DNA from: Afipia sp. OHSU_II-C1
GTDB lineage: Bacteria > Pseudomonadota > Alphaproteobacteria > Rhizobiales > Xanthobacteraceae
Assembly (NCBI RefSeq): GCF_000497575.1
Contig: NZ_APJI01000013.1
Coordinates: 186,001 to 250,000 of the forward strand
DNA: 64,000 nt
Direction of reading: 5' to 3'
The stretch's first letter is position 1. Each line of letters begins with the position of its first letter. Below are positions 41,819 through 50,737 of the stretch, piece by piece. The notes beneath the pieces were generated by a model that worked only from the letters and a program-made list of their open reading frames with translations, made no database searches and had not been told where the DNA came from. A program made the position numbers and the translations under genes.

Positions 41819-43281
41819 CGACGCAGGCCAGCGGCGTTCCGGCAATGTGGCTATCGTTGGTGACAGGCGTGTGCGTTTACGCGGGACTGCTCGCGCTGGG
41901 CGATCGCATGCTGGCCGATCCCGACACGTTCTGGCAGATCAAGGTCGGCCAGTGGATTCTCGATAACGGGGCCGTTCCGCGAACCGATATCTTTTCCTTC
42001 ACGATGCAGGGCCAGCCCTGGATCTCGACGCAGTGGCTGGCACAGGCCTGTTACGCGCTCGCTTTCTCGACCGCAGGCTGGGGCGGACCCGTCGTCCTGA
42101 CGGCCGCATCGATCGCGACCGCGTTCGCGCTGCTTGCGTGGTTTCTCGCGCGGCGTCTGGATAAATCCGTTGTCCTCGTTCTTCTGATGGCCGCGGTCGC
42201 GATTGCGTCGCCGCACTTTCTGGTGCGGCCGCACGCCCTCGCCATGCCGGTGATGGTGGCCTGGGTTGCGGGCCTGATTGCAGCGGCCGACCGCGGCGTT
42301 GCGCCGTCACTCTGGCTGCTGCCGCTGATGACCCTCTGGGCCAATCTTCACGGCAGTTTTGTCTTCGGTCTCGTGCTGGTCGGGGCGATTGCGCTCGACG
42401 CCCTGATGAACGTAGAGCGTCCTGCACGCGCTCCGTTGCTGATGCGCTGGTTCGTGTTTGGTTTGATCGCGCTGGCGGCGAGTTGCATCACGCCCTATGG
42501 CTGGAATTCGCTGCTCGCGGCCCGCAACATTCTCAATCTCGGCGCGGCGTTGTCGATGATTACCGAATGGCGGCCCGCCGACTTCACGCGCTTCGGCGCT
42601 TTCGAGGGCGTTCTGCTGCTTGGGCTGGGGGCGATCCTGTTCAAAGGATTGAAGCTCCCCTTGATGCGTATCGTGCTGACGCTTGGGCTGCTTCACATGG
42701 CGCTGGCGAGCGTGCGCAATGCCGCGGTGCTGGCGTTACTGCTGCCGATCGTGCTGGCTGCGCCACTGGCGGCGCGTTTCGGACAGGCGGCGATCCTGCC
42801 GACGAATGGCACACGGCCACGGTCGATGGTTGCAGTGGCGGCGCTGGTGCCGGTTATCGCGATAACAGCATTTGCGATAGCGACCGGCCGATATACGCCG
42901 CCGTCCGGTATTGCGCCGGCCGTTGCCGCATTGAAGGATCGTGGCGTATCGCGGGTGCTGAACGATTATGACTTCGGCGGCTACTTGATCTGGTCGGGAG
43001 TGCCGGTTGCGATTGACGGGCGAACCGAACTGTACGGCGAACGCTTCATGGTCGATCTCGATCGCGCCATGATGCTGAAGAATCCGGACGTGCTGTTCGA
43101 CATGCTCAAGTCACAACGCATCGACGCGACGCTGCTGTGGCGGCGAACCCCGGCCGCGCAACTGTTCGATCATGTCGATGGCTGGAAGAAGGTTTTCGCC
43201 GACGACAACGTCGTGGCGCATGTGCGCGATCCATCGGCGCGCCACTTGGCCGAGCCAGAAATAAAGCCGGCTTCTAACTGA
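41815..43281 (+). CDS. GT-C-like polytopic membrane protein, tandem copy 3
   Basis: The protein has 488 residues. Motifs: D-P-D-T-F-W-Q-I-K-V-G-Q-W-I, P-W-I-S-T-Q-W-L-A-Q, L-W-A-N-L-H-G-S-F-V-F-G, I-T-P-Y-G-W-N-S-L-L-A-A-R, F-G-G-Y-L-I-W and D-G-R-T-E-L-Y-G-E. The Gly of L-H-G-G is Ser in this copy. The last codons form part of a hairpin that serves as terminator for the opposite strand. Confidence 0.85.
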   Translation: MTTQASGVPAMWLSLVTGVCVYAGLLALGDRMLADPDTFWQIKVGQWILDNGAVPRTDIFSFTMQGQPWISTQWLAQACYALAFSTAGWGGPVVLTAASIATAFALLAWFLARRLDKSVVLVLLMAAVAIASPHFLVRPHALAMPVMVAWVAGLIAAADRGVAPSLWLLPLMTLWANLHGSFVFGLVLVGAIALDALMNVERPARAPLLMRWFVFGLIALAASCITPYGWNSLLAARNILNLGAALSMITEWRPADFTRFGAFEGVLLLGLGAILFKGLKLPLMRIVLTLGLLHMALASVRNAAVLALLLPIVLAAPLAARFGQAAILPTNGTRPRSMVAVAALVPVIAITAFAIATGRYTPPSGIAPAVAALKDRGVSRVLNDYDFGGYLIWSGVPVAIDGRTELYGERFMVDLDRAMMLKNPDVLFDMLKSQRIDATLLWRRTPAAQLFDHVDGWKKVFADDNVVAHVRDPSARHLAEPEIKPASN

Positions 43282-43289
43282 AGCCGGCT
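43265..43289 (-). terminator. Terminator of the SLT gene overlapping the end of copy 3
   Basis: On the minus strand AGCCGGCTT, CAGTTAG, AAGCCGGCT is followed by TTATTTC. The stem includes the stop codon of the converging gene. Confidence 0.7.
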
Positions 43290-43315
43290 CTACATTCTAG
43301 TCAGGCGGCCTTGCG

Positions 43316-43804
43316 TCAGTGACGATGACGCCGATGCTTGCGCGGAATTTCCTGCGCGTTCGCGTCGAACAGTGTGATGCCTTCCGGCGCGGCGTTGGCC
43401 GCCTGCCGTTGTAACAATCCCTGCCGCTTCGCTGCATAGTAGTAGCCGCCCGCATAATAGGAGACCGCGCGGTTGTGATTGCCGCCCGCCGCCTGATACG
43501 CGCCGGCGAGATACTTCACGGCGTAGGTGAGGTTGGTGTCGGGATCGAGCAGGCCCTGCGCGGTGCCGGTGTAGCCAAGGCTGCGCGCGGTCGCGAGCTT
43601 GATCTGCATCATGCCGTAATTGCCCTTGCTGACAGCGCGCGGATTGTAGCGGCTCTCGCGAACGATCACGCGATGCACCAGTTCCGCAGGAACGCCGTTT
43701 GCGGCAGCGTGGCTCGCAACCATCGATTCGTAGTTGGCGCGCTGTGCGCTGGCGGGATGAATCAGCATCATCGCCGCGGCTGCGGCGAGCAGGACTCGTT
43801 TCAT
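43316..43804 (-). CDS. SLT-domain lytic transglycosylase
   Basis: The protein has 162 residues. The signal peptide is M-K-R-V-L-L-A-A-A-A-A..., cleavage after A-S-A-Q. The catalytic Glu is in R-E-S-R-Y-N-P (about 49), followed by G-N-Y-G-M-M-Q-I near 61, N-L-T-Y-A-V-K-Y-L near 90 and N-H-N-R-A-V-S-Y-Y-A-G-G near 108. The C terminus is basic (R-K-H-R-R-H-R-H). It is a minimal soluble lytic transglycosylase cutting peptidoglycan. Confidence 0.92.
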   Translation of the reverse strand: MKRVLLAAAAAMMLIHPASAQRANYESMVASHAAANGVPAELVHRVIVRESRYNPRAVSKGNYGMMQIKLATARSLGYTGTAQGLLDPDTNLTYAVKYLAGAYQAAGGNHNRAVSYYAGGYYYAAKRQGLLQRQAANAAPEGITLFDANAQEIPRKHRRHRH

Positions 43805-44030
43805 GATGTAAATCCTCAGCGATGAATTCTTGGAGATGGGTTCAGCGCGGGCATCTGTGCCGGCGCGACGGCTGGCCCGGCTCAACGGCAACGGGCGCGA
43901 GCGGTTCCAATGCGGAGCAAATGTGGAGAGAACGTGTCCTAAGAATTAACGCGGGAACTCGCGGAAATTAACGCACTGATATGAGCGGCTTGCAGCTATG
44001 CGAATGCGCGGGCGAGCTATGCGTCGGCGT

Positions 44031-45584
44031 TCACTGCAGGTTCGGCAGCGATGTCACGGCGACGCTGATCGAACCTTCTGCTTCGGCGATGATGCGCAGT
44101 GTGTTGGAGTCGAACGCAATGCTGCCGAGGCGCACGCTCGACACCGATGCCTCGACGCGAATGCCGTCATCGTTCTTGCGGAAGTCTGCGACGATCCCGG
44201 AAATCTTCTGCTGCGCGTTGGCGGCGAATGTTTTCAGATCGATGGTGGCGCGCTGCTCGAGCGCGCGTTGCAGATAAGGGATCGCCGGGCGCGCAGCGGC
44301 CCCTAACAGGCCGAAAGCGGAATCGGACTCGACGGCGAGTTCGAGATCGGTCAGCCGCAGAATCTGCTGCGCCTGATCCAGGACGGGACGGCCCCAGATG
44401 TGGATCGTCGCTTCGCCGCCGAGGCCAAGCCAGCTTTTCTTCTCTTTCGCGTTGACGAGCAGCGATATCAGCAGCCGCTGACCGGCGGCTGAGACGCTTG
44501 CGCTTTTCACCGTGACATCGACCGAACCGCTGCCGTCCTCGGGGAAGGTGCGGCCCTTCAACTGCGTTTCAACGATCTTGTTGACCTCGGTGAAGGGCAG
44601 ATCGATCGGCACGCCGATGGCAACGCGGCCGCGATCGGGCGGCGGAACGATGTCGAGATTGGCGGGGAAGGGGCAATCCGGTTTGGTCTCGGTCGGAAGA
44701 ACGCGCGTCTCCGCCTGCAAGCCGAGCATGAAGTTCACCGAGTTGGGATCGATACGCGGCTGCGCGGCCATCGCACGAACCGGGCGCATCTCCAGCCAGA
44801 GCGTCGGCATTCCGGTTGCAGCCGGTGGCAACGGAATCGAGCGGCAGAGTTTCGCCCATTCGCGCCGCGCATTCTGTTCGAGCGAGCGGTCGTTGCGCAG
44901 CCGCGCCTGCAACTGTGCCATCTGCTCGTTGACCGTCTTGTCGATCATCGGCTTGACCTGCGCGGGCACCGCGACCTTGGCGCCTGCGATGGTGAGACTG
45001 CTTTCGCCGAGCGTGACTTGCGCAGTCAGCTTCGGATCGATCCGCCATTCCCGCAGGACTTCAGGGCGCGAGGTGATCGCGACATTGCCGTGGATCGCGG
45101 CATTGGCATTCAGCTGTTTGATATTCACGCTGCCGAGCTGCTTGACGGCGTTGCTGCCGAGAACATTTCCCAGCGCGTTGCCGAGTGCGGTGCCGCTTGC
45201 TGCGGACAATGAGCCAAGCACGGTCAGCTTGCCATCGAGTGGCGTCGACAGGGACAGCGCGTTCTGCACGCCGCTGGCGGCAATCGGCCCGCGCGCCACC
45301 GTCCAGTTGATGTCGGCATTCTGGAGAATCTGGCTGACCGGATTTTCCGCCTTGCCGCCGACATTGCGCGGCGCGGCGCGATCGAGCCCATCGCGGAGCG
45401 CCGCGATCGAGATGGAAATCGGCGTCAGGATTTCGGAATTGCGCGAGACCGGCGGGAGCGGCGGCAGTTTTGTCAGCACGGGCTTCTGAACTTCAGCCGG
45501 CCAGAATTTGTTCATCGCATAGAGACTGGCGGCGAACGATGCGACAAGCACCGCCAACCCGAGCAGGATGAATTTCAAGCGCAT
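44031..45584 (-). CDS. DUF4403 family protein
   Basis: The protein has 517 residues. One N-terminal membrane helix (I-L-L-G-L-A-V-L-V-A-S-F-A-A, about 6-20) is followed by a long beta-rich periplasmic part. Blocks: I-S-I-S-I-A-A-L-R-D-G-L near 57, W-L-E-M-R-P-V-R-A near 271, G-V-P-I-D-L-P-F-T-E-V-N near 330 and I-H-I-W-G-R-P near 401. These fit DUF4403, whose members resemble duplicated BPI/TULIP-like lipid-binding folds. Function unknown. Confidence 0.87.
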   Translation of the reverse strand: MRLKFILLGLAVLVASFAASLYAMNKFWPAEVQKPVLTKLPPLPPVSRNSEILTPISISIAALRDGLDRAAPRNVGGKAENPVSQILQNADINWTVARGPIAASGVQNALSLSTPLDGKLTVLGSLSAASGTALGNALGNVLGSNAVKQLGSVNIKQLNANAAIHGNVAITSRPEVLREWRIDPKLTAQVTLGESSLTIAGAKVAVPAQVKPMIDKTVNEQMAQLQARLRNDRSLEQNARREWAKLCRSIPLPPAATGMPTLWLEMRPVRAMAAQPRIDPNSVNFMLGLQAETRVLPTETKPDCPFPANLDIVPPPDRGRVAIGVPIDLPFTEVNKIVETQLKGRTFPEDGSGSVDVTVKSASVSAAGQRLLISLLVNAKEKKSWLGLGGEATIHIWGRPVLDQAQQILRLTDLELAVESDSAFGLLGAAARPAIPYLQRALEQRATIDLKTFAANAQQKISGIVADFRKNDDGIRVEASVSSVRLGSIAFDSNTLRIIAEAEGSISVAVTSLPNLQ

Positions 45585-45669
45585 AACGACTCCGGCAGCA
45601 TCACGACAGCGATGCTACAGCCCGCGTCCACCGCACGCCACCCCGCGTATCAGAGGAGGCCGGATCGAC

Positions 45670-47220
45670 TTACCGCAACAACTCTTTCGGAAGCGGCTTG
45701 TCCTTTGGTGTTTGCGGCAGCTTTTTCTGCAAGGCAGGGACTGCGGGCTGGCCCGGACGCGGCACCGCGGAGGGCACCTGCGGAATGCCGAGACGGTTCG
45801 GCACGCCGAGCCGGTTGAGAATTCCTGCCGGGCCTTGCAATCCAGGTGCGCTTGGCGAAGCCGTCGGCCGCTGGAATCCGCCCGGCACTCCGGGCTGTTG
45901 AATGCCGGGCCGTGCGAGTCCCGGCTGGTTCGGAAGCGGTGGCCTAGAACCGAGCTGACCCGGCGCACCGGGCGTGCGCTGGAATCCATTTGGTGGCGCA
46001 CCGGGCGGCCGCTGCAGTCCGCCCTGGTTCGGCAAGCCGGGCCGTCCCGGCTGACCGGTGCCCGGCTGCAAATTGCCGCGTTGCCCCGGCGGGTTTTGCA
46101 GACCCGGTCGTCCCGGCTGGCCGGGTTGATTCAAGCCCGGACGATTTGGCTGCCCCGGCTGATTGCGTAGTCCCGGCTGGTTGGGCTGTCCCGGCCTGTT
46201 GTTCAGGCCCGGTTGATTCTGATTGAGGCCGCCACGCTGGCCCGGTTGGTTCAGGCCGGGGCGTTGGCCGGGCTGGTTAAGCCCGCCGCGCTGCGGAGCG
46301 TTCGGATTGAAGCCGGGCCGTCCGAAAGCCGGCGGACGATTCGGATTCTGCATGCGGAAATTGCGCTGCTGCAAGACGATGTTGCGTCCGATGCCCTGCA
46401 TGGTGTGAACGCGCTGCATGAAGCCGCGATCGCGCGCGATCATCTGCGCGGACATCACCATCGGCATCGCCGACATGCGCATGCCGAAGCCTGGCACCAT
46501 CGTGCCGCGCACGGTGAATCCGCTCGCGGCCTGTGTCAGCATGCCGAGCGGTGCGCCGTCGCGCGCCCTGACTTCGATGCGGCCGACCTTGCCGTCGGCG
46601 TCGGGATAAAGCTTGATCCCCACATTGCTGGCATTGGCTGCCGTGGCAGTTGCGCGTTCGGGCACTTCGACGACGCCGGTCGTGCCGCGAATGCCGAGCG
46701 TTGCTGTGGGTGTTTCGATTTTCATGTCGCCGGTCTTGGCGACGGCGGCTGCGACGAAGGCCATGGTGCCGCGCGTGACATTGAGAAGCGCGGCGTTGTC
46801 CTTAGCCCCTTCCTGATAGACGAAATTGTCCACGGCAACGCGTGAACTGGCGGAGAGATTGAGCGTGGTATCGTCGCTGAACGTCACGCCGAGTGTCGAG
46901 TTCTTGCCGGTCTGAAGAACGTCGCCCTTGAAGATGTCGTCTTGCAGTTTGAGGGGCCCGGTCATGCCGTTGCGGGTGACCGTGGCAGTGCCCTTCAGGG
47001 TGGCGACGTTTCCCGCCGGTTCTTCGGTGTCGGTTGCAGGCTGATCGGCAGATGGTGGCTGGCCCGCCTGCGCAGGCGGTGCGGACGAATCCGCCGGTGC
47101 GGGTGCGGGGCTCGCCGGTTGTGCGGGAGTTGCCTGTGCGAGCTGGATGATTTGTTCTGCATGGGCGGGCGCAACGGCGAGGCCGCACAGCATCGATGCA
47201 ACGAGCAGGGCAGAGCGCAT
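45670..47220 (-). CDS. FecR-domain protein with long Pro/Gly/Asn/Gln-rich tail
   Basis: The protein has 516 residues. A signal peptide (M-R-S-A-L-L-V-A-S-M-L..., cleavage after A-H-A-E) is followed by an Ala/Pro-rich linker (about 22-65). The FecR domain (about 70-215) has L-K-G-T-A-T-V-T-R-N-G, G-V-T-F-S-D-D-T-T-L-N-L and T-L-G-I-R-G-T-T-G. Then comes a tail of about 190 residues built from G-L-N-Q-P-G-Q-R, R-P-G-L and P-N-Q-P-G-L type units, ending K-P-L-P-K-E-L-L-R. It is probably an exported structural or sensing protein; the tail looks disordered. Confidence 0.85.
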   Translation of the reverse strand: MRSALLVASMLCGLAVAPAHAEQIIQLAQATPAQPASPAPAPADSSAPPAQAGQPPSADQPATDTEEPAGNVATLKGTATVTRNGMTGPLKLQDDIFKGDVLQTGKNSTLGVTFSDDTTLNLSASSRVAVDNFVYQEGAKDNAALLNVTRGTMAFVAAAVAKTGDMKIETPTATLGIRGTTGVVEVPERATATAANASNVGIKLYPDADGKVGRIEVRARDGAPLGMLTQAASGFTVRGTMVPGFGMRMSAMPMVMSAQMIARDRGFMQRVHTMQGIGRNIVLQQRNFRMQNPNRPPAFGRPGFNPNAPQRGGLNQPGQRPGLNQPGQRGGLNQNQPGLNNRPGQPNQPGLRNQPGQPNRPGLNQPGQPGRPGLQNPPGQRGNLQPGTGQPGRPGLPNQGGLQRPPGAPPNGFQRTPGAPGQLGSRPPLPNQPGLARPGIQQPGVPGGFQRPTASPSAPGLQGPAGILNRLGVPNRLGIPQVPSAVPRPGQPAVPALQKKLPQTPKDKPLPKELLR

Positions 47221-47375
47221 CAAGATATTCACCTGCTCGAGGAGCAATCTGAAAGGCCGCACAATGGCATCATTTTTGACAGCCCTCGCAGGGCGATGCA
47301 ACGCCACGCGCTCTGGCAGCCGGATTTTTCATTGCAATTGTGATGCGAAAGAGGTCGAGGTTCAAACCCCGCGCA

Positions 47376-48419
47376 TCATCGCTCGGGCGCGATCCGGCCG
47401 CCGGCGACGCGCCAGGCCTCGATGCCGCCCTGGATATGGCGGGCGGTGGTGAGTCCGGCTTCCTGCGCGGCCTGCACAGCCATCGCGGAGCGCTCGCCGA
47501 ACGCACAATAGAACAGCAACTGATTGCTGGTGATGGTGCCGAGCTGGTGAAGGACACCGCCCGGTTTCACATTATCTTCGAGGGCGGGGTAGGGCGCATG
47601 CAGCGAGCCCGGAATCACGCCGTGTTTTTCGCGCTCGCGCCGTTCGCGCAGATCGATAAGCACGACGTCGGGCCGGCCGGCGATTTCTTGGGCTTGCGAC
47701 GCTGTCAGCGCCCAGCCGCGCCGCGCGACTTCGTCCTGCGCCAAACCCATATGCAGGTTGGCCGGCACCGCCACGTCCATCATCTTCGGATTCGGCAGGT
47801 GCAGGCTGTTCATCAGGTCGACATACTGCTCCATCGACTTGACCTGAAGCCGCGGGTTACAGGCTTTTTCCTCGCCGATGGTCGAAACCGTGTCGCCCTT
47901 GTAGTCGTGCGCCGGAAAGATCAGCGTCTGGTCGGGCAGCTTCAGCAGCCGGCCGAAGATCGATTCATACTGTGCGCGGGGGTCGCCGTTCTGGAAATCG
48001 GTGCGTCCGGTGCCGCGAATGAGCAGCGTGTCGCCGGTGAAAACGCGATCGGGCAGGATGAAGCTGTAGGAATCATCGGTGTGGCCCGGCGTGTAAAGCA
48101 CATCGAGGCTGAGGCCCTCGATGTCGATCTTGTCGCCGTCGGACACGCGCATCGAGACGACATCGACACCACTCTGCTCGCCCATCACGGTGATGCAATG
48201 GGTTTTGTCGCGCAGTGCGCCGAGGCCGGTGATGTGATCGGCGTGAATATGAGTATCAACCGCCTTGATCAGCTTGAGATCGAGGTCGTGCAGAAGCTGG
48301 ATGTAGCGGTCGACCTTTTCCAGCACCGGATCGATGATCAGTGCTTCGCCGCCGCGGCGGCTCGCAAGAAGATAGGTGTAGGTGCTGGAAACGCTGTCGA
48401 AGAGCTGACGGAAAATCAT
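47376..48419 (-). CDS. MBL-fold persulfide dioxygenase-like protein fused to rhodanese
   Basis: The protein has 347 residues. The N-terminal metallo-beta-lactamase domain has T-H-I-H-A-D-H (about 56-62), Y-T-P-G-H-T-D-D-S and F-T-G-D-T-L, as in ETHE1/Blh-type persulfide dioxygenases. The C-terminal rhodanese domain (about 245-345) has V-L-I-D-L-R-E and the active-site loop C-A-F-G-E-R-S. It oxidises glutathione persulfide to sulfite and returns sulfur through the rhodanese half. It is cytoplasmic. GGTTCC precedes the start; the ribosome binding site is weak. Confidence 0.92.
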   Translation of the reverse strand: MIFRQLFDSVSSTYTYLLASRRGGEALIIDPVLEKVDRYIQLLHDLDLKLIKAVDTHIHADHITGLGALRDKTHCITVMGEQSGVDVVSMRVSDGDKIDIEGLSLDVLYTPGHTDDSYSFILPDRVFTGDTLLIRGTGRTDFQNGDPRAQYESIFGRLLKLPDQTLIFPAHDYKGDTVSTIGEEKACNPRLQVKSMEQYVDLMNSLHLPNPKMMDVAVPANLHMGLAQDEVARRGWALTASQAQEIAGRPDVVLIDLRERREREKHGVIPGSLHAPYPALEDNVKPGGVLHQLGTITSNQLLFYCAFGERSAMAVQAAQEAGLTTARHIQGGIEAWRVAGGRIAPER

Positions 48420-48502
48420 GGAACCATGATTGCAGATTCCTGTGAGCGATCAAGGGTGGACCGCGTCACTCAATCTGATGATCCGCTTGGCGGACAATAT
48501 CT

Positions 48503-48586
48503 CTAGAACATGCCCAGCACGATCGCGCCGACCAGAATAAACGACGCATACGCTGCAACGACGCTCAGAGGTCCGACGATGGTCAT
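48503..48586 (-). CDS. Small membrane peptide (27 aa)
   Basis: This 27-codon ORF reads M-T-I-V-G-P-L-S-V-V-A-A-Y-A-S-F-I-L-V-G and then A-I-V-L-G-M-F. It is almost entirely hydrophobic and would span the membrane once. AAGGGAG lies 8 bases upstream, well placed. It is upstream of the persulfide dioxygenase gene on the same strand (84-base gap). It is too short for routine annotation. Confidence 0.65.
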   Translation of the reverse strand: MTIVGPLSVVAAYASFILVGAIVLGMF

Positions 48587-48763
48587 GGGGAATCTCCCTT
48601 GGCTCAACGCTGGGTCATGTAACGCGGACGCTACCAAGACGTTCCCCATTCAAAAAAGTCAGACCTGCTGACGGATCACCGGCCGGGCGCGTCAACATGG
48701 TTAAAAAACCTTGAATAACAATGCGTTGAAGAGTCCTTAATTATCTTCGGTGAACTTGCGCGG

Positions 48764-50002
48764 ATGACGCGTGGAGTGAGTTGGTTCGTCGTCGGCTCCC
48801 TTGTCCTTGTTGCGCTGGCGGGTTGCGGCCGCGGTTTCATGACCGCCGAACGCGAACCCTGGCGGGCTGAGGCGGAGAAGGCGTGCCTGAAATCCGGTGC
48901 GGTCAAGGAGACTGCCGATCTCGTCCGCATCGATCCGATTTCCGGCCCTGGCGCGTGCGGTGCTGAATTCCCGCTGAAAGTGGCGGCACTCGGCGAGCCG
49001 ATGAGCAGCCTCGGTTACGCCGATGAGCTGCGTCCGCCCGGCAGCATCGGCAATCAGCCGCGCTGGCCGGCATCGCAACCGCAGCCTCCGTCCTATCAGC
49101 CGTCTTATTCGTCGTCGCAGCCGCCATCATATCCATCATCTTACCCATCGCAGCAGCCGTATCCGGCAGCGCGTTCGCCGTCGTATCCAGAGCAGGCCGG
49201 GGCGCCGATGCGATTGAATGCGCCGGGAACAGAGCCGCCTGACGAGGAAGATCTGGCCACGGGGCCTGACTCGGCGTCGCCGACCATCAGCCGCCCGCAA
49301 AACCGTGCGCCCTATGCGGCGCAGCCTTATCCGCCCGCGAGCCAGCCATACACACCGCCGCGCCTCGGCCCATCGCAGGGCTCGCCGGTGAACAGGTTCG
49401 GCGCGGTCGCCGTGAAGCCGGCTGCGACGCTGGCGTGCCCGATCGTATCCGCGCTCGACCGCTGGTTGGCGGACGCGGTTCAGCCAGCCGCCCAGCGCTG
49501 GTTCGGCTCGCCGGTCGCGGAGATCAAGCAGATTTCGGCCTACTCATGCCGCGGCATGAACGGCAACTCGCGCGCGCATATTTCAGAGCACGCGTTCGGC
49601 AACGCGCTCGACATCGCCTCGTTCACGCTGGCGGACGGCCGGCGCATCTCGGTCAAGGATGGCTGGAAGGGATTGCCCGAAGAGCAGGGCTTCCTGCGCG
49701 ACGTGCAGGCCGCCGCATGTCAGACGTTCAACACCGTGCTGGCGCCGGGATCGAACGTCTATCACTACGATCATATTCACGTCGATCTGATGCGCCGCGC
49801 GAGCGGGCGCATCATCTGCCAGCCGGCGGCGGTGTCCGGCGAGGAGATCGCCCAGCGCGCCGCGCCGCGCGGTTATGCGCTGCGCGATGGCGGCGTTACC
49901 GGTTCGATCGGGCAGCGTGTGAAGCGGATGTTCGCGCGTGGTCCGCTGTCGAAGGAAGATCGCGACTCGATCGAAGACGAATCCCGCGTCCGGGAGCGCT
50001 GA
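48764..50002 (+). CDS. Extensin-like lipoprotein
   Basis: The protein has 412 residues. The signal has lipobox L-A-G-C (about 18-21). A Pro/Ser/Tyr/Gln-rich linker (about 90-220) carries repeated P-S-Y and S-Q-P units. The extensin-like C-terminal domain (about 230-350) has A-C-P-I-V-S-A-L-D near 225, S-Y-S-C-R-G-M-N near 263, I-S-E-H-A-F-G-N-A-L-D near 274 and H-Y-D-H-I-H-V-D near 340. The three His/Asp blocks are typical of metal-dependent peptidoglycan hydrolase-like folds. It stops on the base next to the stop of tetR. Confidence 0.88.
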   Translation: MTRGVSWFVVGSLVLVALAGCGRGFMTAEREPWRAEAEKACLKSGAVKETADLVRIDPISGPGACGAEFPLKVAALGEPMSSLGYADELRPPGSIGNQPRWPASQPQPPSYQPSYSSSQPPSYPSSYPSQQPYPAARSPSYPEQAGAPMRLNAPGTEPPDEEDLATGPDSASPTISRPQNRAPYAAQPYPPASQPYTPPRLGPSQGSPVNRFGAVAVKPAATLACPIVSALDRWLADAVQPAAQRWFGSPVAEIKQISAYSCRGMNGNSRAHISEHAFGNALDIASFTLADGRRISVKDGWKGLPEEQGFLRDVQAAACQTFNTVLAPGSNVYHYDHIHVDLMRRASGRIICQPAAVSGEEIAQRAAPRGYALRDGGVTGSIGQRVKRMFARGPLSKEDRDSIEDESRVRER

Positions 50003-50641
50003 TTATTTCTGGCGGGCGCGGTAAGCGGCAAGGAAAACCCGCGTCGCGCTGTCGACCACCGTTGCGATCTGCTCTTTGGTCGGGGCTGGCTTGACCTGAA
50101 AGACGTAAGGCTGAAACAGCGTCGCCTGGCACATCATGATGAATTGGGCGGCGGCCAGATAGCAGTCGTCGATTGCGAGTTCCTTTGCCTTGACCCGTGC
50201 TCCGAGATAGTCCGCGAGGAGCCGCATCGTGTGCGCGATGACATGGTCGTAAAAGCGGCGGCCGACATCGGGCATCCGTTCCGCGATGGCCATTACGGTT
50301 CGGACCGCTGAGCCACCATCGGGCCGGCAGATGATTTCGATGTAAGCGCGGCCGAATGCTTTCAGGCTGGTTTCGGCATCCAGCGTGGGGTCGAAATTGA
50401 ACGCCTTCTTGCCATGATCGAGGCTTTCCTGCTCGACGATGGCCTCGAACAGCCGATTCTTGTCGTTGAAGTAGACATAGAGCGTTCCCTTGGAAACGCC
50501 GGCGGCCCGCGCGATCTCGTTCATGCTGGCGCCGTCGAAACCCAGATCCATGAAAACACGCCGCGCACCATCCATGATCTGATGGCGTTTCGCGCTGTCC
50601 TCGTCACCGGAGGCGACCGTGAGATGGGTCTGTGAAACCAT
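50003..50641 (-). CDS. TetR-family repressor of the efflux pair
   Basis: The protein has 212 residues. N-terminal HTH: I-M-D-G-A-R-R-V-F-M-D-L-G-F-D-G-A-S-M, then I-A-R-A-A-G-V-S-K-G-T-L-Y-V-Y-F-N-D-K (about 40-58). The C-terminal ligand domain follows. It is encoded divergently from the HlyD/MFS efflux genes with a perfect palindromic operator between them, so it most likely represses both and itself. The inducer is unknown. Confidence 0.93.
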   Translation of the reverse strand: MVSQTHLTVASGDEDSAKRHQIMDGARRVFMDLGFDGASMNEIARAAGVSKGTLYVYFNDKNRLFEAIVEQESLDHGKKAFNFDPTLDAETSLKAFGRAYIEIICRPDGGSAVRTVMAIAERMPDVGRRFYDHVIAHTMRLLADYLGARVKAKELAIDDCYLAAAQFIMMCQATLFQPYVFQVKPAPTKEQIATVVDSATRVFLAAYRARQK

Positions 50642-50737
50642 TCGTTTAGTCTGTTCTTTCGTTTCGCTGTGGATCGCGCCGCCGGAAAGGATGCGGGAAC
50701 CCGGATCGAGGTATCCAAGTATCGATTCAAATTTACA

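Noticed and set aside
40280-41845. 521-codon minus-strand ORF opposite GT-C-like copy 2
   Set aside because: Low-complexity Arg/Gln/His-rich translation; the opposite strand has conserved membrane-protein motifs.
43938-43978. Two ATTAACGC copies as a CtrA-type site
   Set aside because: The spacing does not match TTAA-N7-TTAAC, and the orientation is not linked to a clear promoter.
46000-46330. Tandem repeat as possible mobile or CRISPR element
   Set aside because: It is the codon-level repetition of the FecR protein tail and keeps one open reading frame.
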